From Phycisphaerales bacterium (GTDB lineage Bacteria; Planctomycetota; Phycisphaerae; Phycisphaerales; UBA1924), in the NCBI GenBank assembly GCA_022072615.1, contig JAJVHS010000014.1, positions 1 through 64,000 of the forward strand: a stretch of 64,000 nucleotides of DNA. Direction: 5' to 3'. Below are positions 16,504 to 25,020 of this stretch, in pieces (the first letter of the stretch is position 1; every line of letters starts with the position of its first letter). Below the pieces are notes generated by a model. That model was not told the origin of the DNA. It ran no database searches and saw nothing but the letters and a program-made list of their open reading frames with translations. A program made the position numbers and the translations under genes.

Positions 16504-18879
16504 TCACGCCAGGCGCAGCCATTTGCGGCCGAGCCACTCGGCCGTCAGCAGGATCATCAGCACGACGAAAATGACCGGGCGGTCCCACAAGGGATCGATC
16601 TCCGGCGTGCCGAACACCCGCACCTGCCGGTTGGGGAGTTTCTCCGCGAGGGAGGCGAGCTGGTCGGGCGGGATGACCGCACCGCCGGTCGCGGCCGCGA
16701 GCGCCGCGAGCGTCGAGTGATCGGCCTGCGGTGTGCGACGCTCGTCGTCGTCGGTGACGACCTCCGCCGTCGCGGTCGGCGGGCCCTGGCCGCCGACGGT
16801 CCCCGCCAGCGCCGCGTCGGACACCGTGAACTCGAACCGGCCCGCGTCGGAGGGGGTCCACGTCGTGGCGAACGAGACCGGGCGTCCGTCTCCGGCCGCC
16901 TCCGGCAGGAGGGCGAGCTCGGTCCCCGGGTCGTCGACGGGTGCCCCGGCGCGCCTGACGCGGACGGAGATCTTCTGGGGCAGCCGACCGCTGATCGACT
17001 CATCCACCACGCGCAGCCAGACGCGGACGGGCTGGTCGACGACGGGCTGGTCGGGCACGACCTCGAGCACCGCGGCCTGTCCGGTCGCCGCGAGACTTTC
17101 GCGCGCCAACAGCCGGATGATCGGCAGCCAGAACCGCTCGTAGAGCGCTTCGCCGCGGCCGAACCGCCACCGCCAGATCTCGTCGGTCGCCACGTACACG
17201 CTGCGACCCGACCCGTACCGCATCGTCAGCACGGCGGGCCACTGCTCGGCGCTGCCGGGCTCGGCGCCGAGGGTGGCGAGGATCTCCGCGGTGGGCTTGA
17301 CCTGGCCGGGATCGATCTTCTGCGACCACCACAGACGCGACCAGCCCGAATCGGGGTCGGAGAGCACGATGGGCCACTCGATCTGCCCGCTCTCGCCGAG
17401 GCGCAGCAGCCCGAGGCGCCCGGCGGCGGGCGTGGGCGAGATGACCGCCGGCTGCGAAGACGGCACCACCGGCGACGAGCCCGAGTCGGTCGCGAGGGTG
17501 AACGGCAGCAGGTCTCCCAGCGGCGAGTTGCGCCACGAATCGGGCGTCGCCGACGGCCCCGCGATCCAGAGCAGGCCCGCGCCGTCGCGGGCGATGTGCA
17601 TCTTCAGATTCTCGAGCTGCTCGGCCGAGAACAGATCGGCCCGGACGTCACCGATCACGACGACGTCAACCGCTCCCCACTCGCCCGCGGAGGAGGGGAT
17701 GGTCACGAGCTGCTCGGAGCCTTCCTGAAGGTACTTGCGGCTGGCCGAGAGCAGCAGCGTCGACGACCGGATCGAGTGCTCGCGAACGAGCAGCCCGCGC
17801 ATGTACCGGTACTCCCAGCGCGGATAGCCGTCGAAGTAGATGACGCGGATGGACCTGTCGGTGAGGTCGATCGAGACGGCCTTGGAGTTGTTCTCGCGCG
17901 TCAGATCCGCGGAACCCGGGTCGAGCCGGACGGTCCACGAGCTCTTTCCGGTGGCGGACGGACGCGACGCGAGCGAGAGCTCCATCCGGTCCACCGTCGG
18001 CGGCGTGTCCTGGGCGGAAAGGTCTCGCTCGTCGAGCACGACACCGGTCTGCGTCTCGACCAGCTGCACCTTGCCCGTCCATGGCTTGCCGGAGGCGCCG
18101 CTGCGCTCGAGGCGCACGTTGACGGGCACGATATCGTCGACAAACGCCCGGCTGGGCGCTTCCACCCGGTCGACGGCGATGTCGGGGACTTCCTCGCCGC
18201 TCCCCAGCGGCACGACGAAAACGGGGATCTGCTCCGCCTGGAGCTTTTGCGTCACGGATCTGCTGATCGGCGAGGCGAGCCGGCCGTCGCTGTAGATGAC
18301 AAGCCCGCTGACGGGCCGCGCGGCCACGCGCTGGAGCGCCTGCTCAATCGGGCGCGACAGTTCGGTCCGGCGCCCGCTCGCCCCGGCCCACGGCGAGCCC
18401 GGTGCCTGCGGGGAGGGAAGATCGAACGCGCCGGAGTCGAATCCCAGCCAGAGCACCGATCGGTCGCCGGCGAGTTTCTCGAGGGTCGGGGCCGCGGCCG
18501 TCATCGCCTGGCCGAGCTGCTCGTCGCGCGTCACCCGTCCCTGGGGCGTCTCGACGTCGGGCACGGACATCGAGGCGGAGCGGTCGGCGAGCATGACGAC
18601 CCAGTCGCGTTCGGTTCGCTCGGGTTGGCGGACAAGCCTTGGCCCGGCGATGAGGAACGCCAGCAGCAGGAGCGTCATCGCACGCAAGGTCGCAAGGCCG
18701 ATGCGCCACACGCGCGTTCCGGCGATCCGCCAGTAGCACCACACCGCCGCTCCGACGCACGCGATCCCCACCAGGAACCAGCCCCACGCCGGCAGCCCGA
18801 GCGCGAACTCGAAGCGAACGCCCGGATCGCCGGCGGAGAACGATCGACCGGAGAACAGGCCGCTCCACGAAGGCGTCAT
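16504..18879 (-). CDS. VWA-like membrane protein, last gene of DUF58/BatA operon
   Basis: The 791-residue protein has two N-terminal membrane helices (about 24-45 and 52-75), then a von Willebrand factor A-like region beginning D-W-V-V-M-L-A-D-R-S-A-S-M (a degenerate MIDAS), a long periplasmic part with a glutamine-amidotransferase-like segment (V-V-I-G-D-V-R-A-D near 330), and a C-terminal membrane helix followed by W-L-G-R-K-W-L. Similar proteins close DUF58-BatA operons in planctomycetes. The start at 18879 is fixed by a 4-bp ATGA overlap with the upstream gene; a longer reading adds 110 Arg-rich residues with no coding character. It probably works with the two upstream products in envelope integrity or metal-dependent protein assembly. 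Confidence 0.8.
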   Translation of the reverse strand: MTPSWSGLFSGRSFSAGDPGVRFEFALGLPAWGWFLVGIACVGAAVWCYWRIAGTRVWRIGLATLRAMTLLLLAFLIAGPRLVRQPERTERDWVVMLADRSASMSVPDVETPQGRVTRDEQLGQAMTAAAPTLEKLAGDRSVLWLGFDSGAFDLPSPQAPGSPWAGASGRRTELSRPIEQALQRVAARPVSGLVIYSDGRLASPISRSVTQKLQAEQIPVFVVPLGSGEEVPDIAVDRVEAPSRAFVDDIVPVNVRLERSGASGKPWTGKVQLVETQTGVVLDERDLSAQDTPPTVDRMELSLASRPSATGKSSWTVRLDPGSADLTRENNSKAVSIDLTDRSIRVIYFDGYPRWEYRYMRGLLVREHSIRSSTLLLSASRKYLQEGSEQLVTIPSSAGEWGAVDVVVIGDVRADLFSAEQLENLKMHIARDGAGLLWIAGPSATPDSWRNSPLGDLLPFTLATDSGSSPVVPSSQPAVISPTPAAGRLGLLRLGESGQIEWPIVLSDPDSGWSRLWWSQKIDPGQVKPTAEILATLGAEPGSAEQWPAVLTMRYGSGRSVYVATDEIWRWRFGRGEALYERFWLPIIRLLARESLAATGQAAVLEVVPDQPVVDQPVRVWLRVVDESISGRLPQKISVRVRRAGAPVDDPGTELALLPEAAGDGRPVSFATTWTPSDAGRFEFTVSDAALAGTVGGQGPPTATAEVVTDDDERRTPQADHSTLAALAAATGGAVIPPDQLASLAEKLPNRQVRVFGTPEIDPLWDRPVIFVVLMILLTAEWLGRKWLRLA

Positions 18880-21224
18880 GCGGCACCTCCCGGGCTGCTG
18901 GTCGACATACGGCCCGCATGGCTGAAGGCACGAGCCAGCGCGATCTCCGCGAGCGCCAACCCCAGCGCGACGGCCAGCAGGGGCACGCTGACGGGCTCGC
19001 GGCTCCGCGGATCGGGCAGACCCAGCGAGGCGGTCTCGGCGTTCTCGGGGGACGCCCCGTTGATGTCGGCGATGCGGTCGGCGCCGGCGATCTGGGCGAG
19101 CACGGTCCGGGATTGCGCGGACGGCAGCGGCGTGATGTCCGACGCGGCGTGATCGGGATTGATCGCGACCAGTGAAACCACCGCGCTCTGCGAGTTCACG
19201 CCTCGCCACACGCCCGCGTACCTCGCGGGAGACTTGCCGGCGGCGGACATCCCCGGCGACGAGGAGGCTCGGTCGTCCGCGGGGACAAGTTCAACTGTCC
19301 CGGGCGGGAGTCTCAGCGCGTGCCCGGCGGTTTGGTCGAAGCTCGGCTGGGATCGACCGACCCCGACGCGCACGATCTCGTGCAGCAGCGGCAGCATCAG
19401 CGGCTTGGTCGGCAGGTCGGTCCAGCCGAGCTGGATCGCAGCAGTCATCAAGACCACCAGCCCCTGGCCGCTCGCCGGGGATGAGCAGGCCACCAGCGGC
19501 GATCCGTCGGCGAGGGTGACAACCGGCTCGAGCGACCCCGTCGGCGCCGTGAGCGCCAGCCGCCGCGACACCGTGACAGGCTTCGACAGGTCCGGCATTT
19601 CGGCCGCGATCATGCCGACCAGCGGGTTTGCCAGTCCGCCCGGGGCCTGCGGAGAGAGTCCGAGCGGCGGGCCGAGTTGCTGCACTTCCCGGGCGATCGT
19701 CCAGTCAAGGCCGAGCTCGCGAGCCATGGGCTCGCCCCACAGGTGCACCGTCGCCTCGGCCGGCGGCGTGATGACCAGAAGGCCGCCGCTCCGGGAGAAG
19801 TCGCCGAGCCGCTTCCAGCCTTCGTCGGTCAGCTCATCCGGCGCGAGCACGATCGCGGCGTCAAAGCCGCTGAGGCCCGACCTGCCGACCGACGCCGGGT
19901 CGAGGGTTGTCGGAACCAGCCCCATCGAATGGGATCGCAGCGGCCCGGCCGATGCATCGGGCTGGAGCACCAGCCGCACCCAGTCACCGGGCGAGAAGCG
20001 ATCGATCGTCGGTCCCTGCGCCAGCCCGAGCTTGAGCGATTCGATCAGCGCGACCCGAACCGACCGGCGTCCCTCCACCGGCCGGACGTAGACATCATCC
20101 GCGGGGAGAAGGTCGTGGTCGATGCTCGCCACCAGCGCGAGCGCCTCGGCACCGGACGCGTTGGCGCGAACCTGCACGATCGCCGAGGCCGCCTCTTGGC
20201 CCGGCTGCCAGTTCACGACCGCGGCGTCGGCATCCGCGGCCGCCCGCACGCCGGACTCCGCGAGCGAACGCGCATCAACGAGCGAGAGCTTGACCGCCGT
20301 GCTGCTGGACTTTGAAACGATCGGCCCGAACCTCGCAAGGGAGACCCGCACCTGGTTCCCGGTGGGATTGGCGATGCTCGTCTGGCCGGCATCCGCCACG
20401 ATCATGGGACGCAGGGGCTCGATCCCGGTGACGGCGATGTTGTCCGCCTCCTGGGTCGCGGCGGGGAGCACGCGCACGATCGGTGCGCTGGGACCGGTGC
20501 CCAGGACGGGGAGCGTCTGCGAGAGATCGATCGACCCCGCTCGCAGATCGCTGAGGATCGCGATGACCACCCTCGCGGGCGGGCCGTCGGTCGCCGCGTT
20601 CTGCGTGTCGGAGAGATCGGCTCGGAGGCGGGACACCGCGCCGGCGACGTCGGCCCGGCCGGCTTCCGCGGGCATATCGGCTAGGACGCGCGACACCGCC
20701 GACAGATCAGGAGACAGGGGCAGAATGACGGCGTTGGCCGGCGCGGCGAGGGAGATCACGGCGGCCCGGTCCCCGCGCGAGCTGTCGAGTTCGGCCAGCA
20801 GCGCGGCGCCCTGTTCCTTGGACCGATCCAGCGCGCTGCGGGTTCCGGACGCGGCGCCGGGGTCGCGGAGCTGCGAGGCCAGCGAGTTGTCGACGAGCAT
20901 GTAGAGGTGAACGGGCCCCTTGGGCGTCGCCAGTTCGTCGAGCACCGGGCGCGCCAGCGCGACCCCCACCAGCGCCACCAGCAGGCAGCGGCACGCCAGC
21001 AGCACGAGCTGCTCGATCGTCAGCCGGCGCCGGTGCCGCCGGTACGCCTCGAGCAGGAACTTCATCGCGGCCCATTCGATGGGCCGGCGCCGCTGGCGCG
21101 TGAGCAGGTGGATGATGATCGGCACCGCGATGCACGCGAACCCCGCGATCGCCAGCGCCGGCGAGACGAACGACAGCGCGGCGGTGACAACGCCCGAACA
21201 GGCTGGAATCGCCCCGATGCTCAC
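18876..21224 (-). CDS. BatA-like membrane protein with VWA domain
   Basis: The 782-residue protein starts with the BatA N-terminal domain: a membrane helix at about 14-42, then T-R-Q-R-R-R-P-I-E-W-A-A-M-K-F-L, and a second helix at about 72-92. A VWA-like region follows from V-H-L-Y-M-L-V-D-N-S (Ser replaces part of the MIDAS). A large extracytoplasmic part carries two beta-rich modules, and a third helix (about 750-770) lies close to the C-terminus. It overlaps both neighbours by 4 bp. In the MoxR-associated Bat system such proteins form a membrane complex; the MoxR ATPase itself is not in this window. Confidence 0.85.
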   Translation of the reverse strand: MSIGAIPACSGVVTAALSFVSPALAIAGFACIAVPIIIHLLTRQRRRPIEWAAMKFLLEAYRRHRRRLTIEQLVLLACRCLLVALVGVALARPVLDELATPKGPVHLYMLVDNSLASQLRDPGAASGTRSALDRSKEQGAALLAELDSSRGDRAAVISLAAPANAVILPLSPDLSAVSRVLADMPAEAGRADVAGAVSRLRADLSDTQNAATDGPPARVVIAILSDLRAGSIDLSQTLPVLGTGPSAPIVRVLPAATQEADNIAVTGIEPLRPMIVADAGQTSIANPTGNQVRVSLARFGPIVSKSSSTAVKLSLVDARSLAESGVRAAADADAAVVNWQPGQEAASAIVQVRANASGAEALALVASIDHDLLPADDVYVRPVEGRRSVRVALIESLKLGLAQGPTIDRFSPGDWVRLVLQPDASAGPLRSHSMGLVPTTLDPASVGRSGLSGFDAAIVLAPDELTDEGWKRLGDFSRSGGLLVITPPAEATVHLWGEPMARELGLDWTIAREVQQLGPPLGLSPQAPGGLANPLVGMIAAEMPDLSKPVTVSRRLALTAPTGSLEPVVTLADGSPLVACSSPASGQGLVVLMTAAIQLGWTDLPTKPLMLPLLHEIVRVGVGRSQPSFDQTAGHALRLPPGTVELVPADDRASSSPGMSAAGKSPARYAGVWRGVNSQSAVVSLVAINPDHAASDITPLPSAQSRTVLAQIAGADRIADINGASPENAETASLGLPDPRSREPVSVPLLAVALGLALAEIALARAFSHAGRMSTSSPGGAA

Positions 21225-22291
21225 GCGTACTTGCTCCGCTTGAGGATCGAGTTTCGGCGAGCGACAAAGGCCGCCATCGGCGGGCCCAGCCAGTCGTGGG
21301 TCGACAGCCGCTGGTAGTCGTAGCCCGCACCGCGGAAGATCTTCTCAATCTTCTCGACGTGCGCGTTGATCAGCTCCAGGTACGAATCCCGGATCGCGCG
21401 CGGATCCAGTCGGACCCGCCCCTCGTTCTCGAGACCCTCAAAGGGCGCAGGCTCGGGGAAGTCGAACAGGAGCTCCGCCTGATCGAGCACCTGGAAGGCG
21501 ATCACGTCGTGACGGCGGTGCCGCAGCCGAGCGACGACTTCCTGCAGTTCCTCGGGCTCGCAGAAGAAATCGCTCACCAGGGCGATGAGGCAGCGGTTGG
21601 TGACCGAGGCGACGGCCTGGTCCACGGCTCGGGAGAGCGCGGTCGGCCGCCCGCGGTTCTGAAGATCGAGCGGCAGCAGCGAGAGGGCGCCGACGATCTG
21701 CCGCCAGGTGCCGTGGCTGCTGGAGCGGCGGACGGAGGCCCGTATCTCGTCGGCGTACACGAACAGACCGGCGCGATCCCCCTGGTGGAGGGTGATATAC
21801 GAGAGCGCGGCCGCGAGCGCGGTGGCGTGGTCGTACTTGGTCCAGTTCGAACGCCCGTCCAGGCTGGTCTTCTTGCCCTCGCCGGAGGCGTCCTCGAAGG
21901 TCCGGCTGCCGTAATTCATGGAGCCCGAGGAATCGACCATCACGATGAGGTCGAGGGTCGTCTCCTGGTGGGTCTGCTTGATCTGGAGGCGGTCGGTCTT
22001 GGCGAAGACCTTCCAGTCCAGACGCCGGATGTCGTCACCGGGGACGTACGGCCGGTGCTGGGCGAACTCGACGCTGAAACCCTGGAACGGCGACCGGTGC
22101 CACCCGCTCGAAATCCCTTCCACGATCATCTTGGCTCGAAGCTCAAAGCTTCCGAGCCGCGCGAGCGTCTGCGGGTGCAGATAAAGGGACGGATCGACTT
22201 CCGGGAGATGGCGATCCGCTCCCGGCGAAAGACCCCCGGACCCCTGTTCAGGGGCGGGCGAACTGGAACCGGCCTGTCCGGGGTCGGGCAT
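21221..22291 (-). CDS. DUF58 domain protein
   Basis: The 356-residue protein has the DUF58 signature Y-V-P-G-D-D-I-R-R-L-D-W-K near residue 80, K-Q-T-H-Q-E-T-T, and a VWA-like strand with an intact MIDAS M-V-D-S-S-G-S-M near 118. It is soluble, with a polar N-terminus of about 25 residues. DUF58 proteins act with MoxR AAA+ ATPases and Bat membrane proteins. This is the first gene of the three-gene minus-strand operon, and no moxR precedes it: the divergent neighbour is phosphofructokinase. A TAACAT hexamer stands 7 nt before the ATG, so the mRNA may be leaderless. Confidence 0.9.
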   Translation of the reverse strand: MPDPGQAGSSSPAPEQGSGGLSPGADRHLPEVDPSLYLHPQTLARLGSFELRAKMIVEGISSGWHRSPFQGFSVEFAQHRPYVPGDDIRRLDWKVFAKTDRLQIKQTHQETTLDLIVMVDSSGSMNYGSRTFEDASGEGKKTSLDGRSNWTKYDHATALAAALSYITLHQGDRAGLFVYADEIRASVRRSSSHGTWRQIVGALSLLPLDLQNRGRPTALSRAVDQAVASVTNRCLIALVSDFFCEPEELQEVVARLRHRRHDVIAFQVLDQAELLFDFPEPAPFEGLENEGRVRLDPRAIRDSYLELINAHVEKIEKIFRGAGYDYQRLSTHDWLGPPMAAFVARRNSILKRSKYA

Positions 22292-22298
22292 CGCAGGA

Positions 22299-22304
22299 AT
22301 GTTA
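22299..22304 (-). promoter_or_regulatory. -10 element, leaderless type (DUF58 operon)
   Basis: TAACAT on the minus strand ends 7 nt before the ATG at 22291. Confidence 0.5.
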
Positions 22305-22419
22305 TCGGTCGACGGGGCGGTTCAGTTCGGGTGCGGACCGGATTTCGCGAATCGACCGCCCACCGGCGGATCATCGATCTCGGAGGGGCCACCCGGGCGG
22401 CAAATTACGGACCCGGCCA

Positions 22420-22425
22420 TACCAT
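22420..22425 (+). promoter_or_regulatory. -10 element, leaderless type (phosphofructokinase)
   Basis: TACCAT ends 5 nt before the ATG at 22431. Confidence 0.4.
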
Positions 22426-22430
22426 GGCCC

Positions 22431-23549
22431 ATGGCAGCCATCAAGCGACTCGGAATCCTCACGGCTGGCGGCGATTGCCCCGGCCTCAACGCGGTGATCA
22501 GATCCGTGGCCAAGGAGGCGATCCGAGCGGGGATTGAAGTGTTCGGCATCGAGGACGGGTTCCTCGGGCTGATCGAAAACCGCTGCCGCCGGCTCGGCCA
22601 GCACGAGGCCTCCGGGATCCTCACCGAGGGCGGGACCATCCTGGGGTCCTCCAACAAGAGCAACCCGACGCGCTTCGCGGTCGGCGCCGAGCCCGACGGC
22701 AAGCCGATCTTCGCGGACGTTTCCGACCGGTGCCTCAAGACCATCGCCGAGCACAAGCTCGACGCGATGGTGGTGGTCGGCGGCGACGGCAGCATGACCG
22801 TGGCCCATCAGTTGTGGGAACGTGCCATGCAATCGGGCATCGACCTGCACTTCATCGGCGTGCCCAAGACCATCGACAACGACCTCTACGGGACGGACGT
22901 GACGTTCGGATTCGCCACGGCGGTGGCGACCGCGACCGACGCCCTGGACAAGGTCAGCACGACGGCGGCAAGCCATCACCGCGTGCTGTTCGTCGAGCTG
23001 ATGGGCCGGAACGCGGGGTGGATCACACTGCACGCGGGCGTCGCCTCGGGCGCGGATGTGATCCTGCTGCCCGAGATCCCGTTCACGTTCGAGAGCCTGT
23101 GCAGTTTCGTCACGGCACGGAGCAAGCACGGCGACCGCTACAGCATCGTGGCCGTCGCGGAGGGCGCCAAGCCGACCGGCGGGGAGAAGATCGTGGCGCG
23201 GATCGACCCGACCTCGCCGGACCCGATCCGCCTGGGCGGGATCGCCAAGTACCTCTCGGACGAGGTGGAGTCGCGGACCGGGCTCGAATGCCGGTACGTG
23301 GTGCTCGGCCACGTTCAGCGGGGCGGTTGCCCGGTGGCGGCCGACCGCGTGCTCGCGACGCAGTTCGGTCACCACGCGGTGCGGCTGCTGAAGGAAGGGA
23401 AGCGTCACCGGCTGGTGGCGATGCAGTCGGGCCGGCTGACCGATCTGGCGCTGACCGAGTGCGCGGGCAAGCAGCGGCTGGTGGGGCTCGAAGACCAGCT
23501 CATCGCGGCGGCTCGGGGCGTGGGCACCAGCTTCGCCGACGGTCGGTGA
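22431..23549 (+). CDS. 6-phosphofructokinase, mixed (group III-like) type
   Basis: The 372-residue enzyme has the PFK signatures L-T-A-G-G-D-C-P-G-L-N near the N-terminus, G-G-D-G-S at 117-121, P-K-T-I-D-N-D at 145-151, M-G-R-N-A-G-W near 190, and G-H-V-Q-R-G-G near 298. Gly120 matches the ATP-type glycine, whereas Lys146 matches the lysine of pyrophosphate enzymes; this combination defines the mixed-substrate PFK group, whose phosphate donor cannot be read from sequence. It phosphorylates fructose-6-phosphate in glycolysis. The ATG at 22431 starts exactly at the conserved N-terminus. Confidence 0.92.
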   Translation: MAAIKRLGILTAGGDCPGLNAVIRSVAKEAIRAGIEVFGIEDGFLGLIENRCRRLGQHEASGILTEGGTILGSSNKSNPTRFAVGAEPDGKPIFADVSDRCLKTIAEHKLDAMVVVGGDGSMTVAHQLWERAMQSGIDLHFIGVPKTIDNDLYGTDVTFGFATAVATATDALDKVSTTAASHHRVLFVELMGRNAGWITLHAGVASGADVILLPEIPFTFESLCSFVTARSKHGDRYSIVAVAEGAKPTGGEKIVARIDPTSPDPIRLGGIAKYLSDEVESRTGLECRYVVLGHVQRGGCPVAADRVLATQFGHHAVRLLKEGKRHRLVAMQSGRLTDLALTECAGKQRLVGLEDQLIAAARGVGTSFADGR

Positions 23550-23590
23550 GCGTGGGCGTACCGGGCGGGCGCTCGCTCCAAAAACAAGCA

Positions 23591-23615
23591 AGCCCGCGGG
23601 CTGTCGACGCGGGCT
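23591..23615. terminator. Hairpin downstream of phosphofructokinase
   Basis: An 8-bp stem (23591-23598 with 23608-23615, 9-nt loop) lies 42 bp past the PFK stop. The U-tract that would make it intrinsic is on the minus strand (from about 23585 to 23578), where no gene reads toward it. As a plus-strand terminator it would be weak. The 335-bp stretch 23550-23884 otherwise holds only the putative -10 at 23856. Confidence 0.4.
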
Positions 23616-23855
23616 CACTCGCACTCTCAAACCCTCTCTGGTGACCTTGGCTTCGGCAGAAGTCCGCGGCCACGAGGGGGCGCTTTTGCTGTTCGCGAAC
23701 GCTGGGCGACCGCGGCGACGCATGATGCTGGATGCCCGTTCCCGAGCACGCGGCCATCAAACGCCGCTCCGGCCGGCCCCTCACGATCGCAGTTGATGGG
23801 GCAACGAACGGGAGCACCGGGTATTGCGTGCAACATCAGAAATCCCGGCGTCATG

Positions 23856-23861
23856 TATCAT
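23856..23861 (+). promoter_or_regulatory. Possible -10 element (RCK membrane protein)
   Basis: TATCAT lies 23 nt before the GTG at 23885. No convincing -35 is seen at the usual distance. It would exclude the upstream in-frame ATG at 23732. Confidence 0.35.
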
Positions 23862-23884
23862 GCCCCCCGGCTCGGCGAACTCCC

Positions 23885-24976
23885 GTGGAACGAACGGACA
23901 CCGATCAACTCCGTCTGCGCCCCGCTCGCCTGGCTCGGCTGCGCGAACGGCTGTTCCGCGAATGGTGCTTCGTGGTCGCGGTCGTCCGCCACCGCGGCCT
24001 CAGCCTGCTGTTGCTCGTGCTGGTGATCGCCGGCGGGTCGGAGTTGCTCTGGCGTGGATCGCCCGACCCCCGGCCGCCGCTGTTCGACCGCGTCTACGGG
24101 TCCTGGAATCTGGTGTTCGGCCAGCCCCCTGCCGGTTCGCTCCCCGAGTCCTGGGTTGGGCGAGCCATGCTCTTTGTGATCCCATTGCTGGGGCTGGCGT
24201 TCATCATCGAGGCCATTGTCGAGGTGTCCGCGATGCTCCGCGACCGTCGCTCGAACGAGCGGTCGTGGTGCCTGATCATGAGCCGATCCATGAAAGACCA
24301 CGTCATCCTTGTCGGGCTGGGCAAGCTCGGGTTCAGGACGTTCAAGCTCCTCCGGCGCCTCGGTCACCGCGTGGTCGTGATTGAGGCGACAGAGAAGAAC
24401 AAGTTCCTCGATGAGGTCCGCCGCGACGGATCGGCGCTGCTCATCGGTGATGCCCGGCACGACGAGCTGCTCCGCGACGCGGGCGTCGAGAAGGCTCGCA
24501 GCATCATCCTGGCCACCAGCGACGACATGGTGAACCTGGAGGCGGCGCTCGATGCTCGCCGCATGAACCCGGGCATCCGCGTCGTGCTGCGGATGTTCGA
24601 CCAGCAGCTCGCCGACAAGGTCCGCGAGGGCTTCAACATCCGCGTCGCGATGTCGCAGTCGTCCATCTCCGCGCCCGCGTTCGCGACGGCGGCGGTCGAG
24701 CCGTCGATCGTGGGCAGCGTGGTCCTGTCCAGCGAGCTGATCGTCATGGTGCGGTGGCCGGTCCAGACCTGCCCGCAGCTTGCCGGACAAAGCGTCGGCG
24801 ACGTCCTGGCGACGTTCGGGGTCAGCGTCGTCGAGCGCGTACCGCCGGGCGCCCCGCGCCAGCTTTTCCCGCCGCCGGCGACCGTCATCTCATCCGGGGA
24901 CGAACTCGTCCTGCAGGGCGAATTCACGGCGGTCATGGCGCTTCGGTCCGAATCAGCCGCGGCCACCCCGGCCTGA
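23885..24976 (+). CDS. RCK/TrkA-N domain membrane protein, K+ channel-like without selectivity filter
   Basis: With the GTG start the protein has 363 residues. Two membrane helices are visible, at about 40-58 and 95-120, and between them, where a potassium channel would carry its T-V-G-Y-G filter, the sequence reads S-W-N-L-V-F-G-Q-P. After the second helix a TrkA-N Rossmann domain starts D-H-V-I-L-V-G-L-G-K-L-G (about 143), and a TrkA-C-like domain ends the chain. NAD-binding RCK domains gate potassium channels and transporters. The family is thus ion-channel-like but its conduction path is unclear. The start is not certain: an in-frame ATG at 23732 would add 51 residues with little coding character. 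Confidence 0.75.
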   Translation: MERTDTDQLRLRPARLARLRERLFREWCFVVAVVRHRGLSLLLLVLVIAGGSELLWRGSPDPRPPLFDRVYGSWNLVFGQPPAGSLPESWVGRAMLFVIPLLGLAFIIEAIVEVSAMLRDRRSNERSWCLIMSRSMKDHVILVGLGKLGFRTFKLLRRLGHRVVVIEATEKNKFLDEVRRDGSALLIGDARHDELLRDAGVEKARSIILATSDDMVNLEAALDARRMNPGIRVVLRMFDQQLADKVREGFNIRVAMSQSSISAPAFATAAVEPSIVGSVVLSSELIVMVRWPVQTCPQLAGQSVGDVLATFGVSVVERVPPGAPRQLFPPPATVISSGDELVLQGEFTAVMALRSESAAATPA

Positions 24977-25008
24977 ACGATTTTCTGGCTCAAGGGGTGA
25001 GCGGCTAC

Positions 25009-25014
25009 TAACCT
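25009..25014 (+). promoter_or_regulatory. -10 element, leaderless type (MlaE-like gene)
   Basis: TAACCT ends 6 nt before the ATG at 25021. An overlapping TACTAA lies three bases upstream. Confidence 0.4.
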
Positions 25015-25020
25015 TCAGCC

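Noticed and set aside
16717-19152. 811-residue open frame on the plus strand
   Set aside because: It runs antisense to the VWA membrane gene, which has membrane helices, a VWA motif and ATGA overlaps with its operon. The plus frame has only Arg/Gly/Ala-rich sequence.
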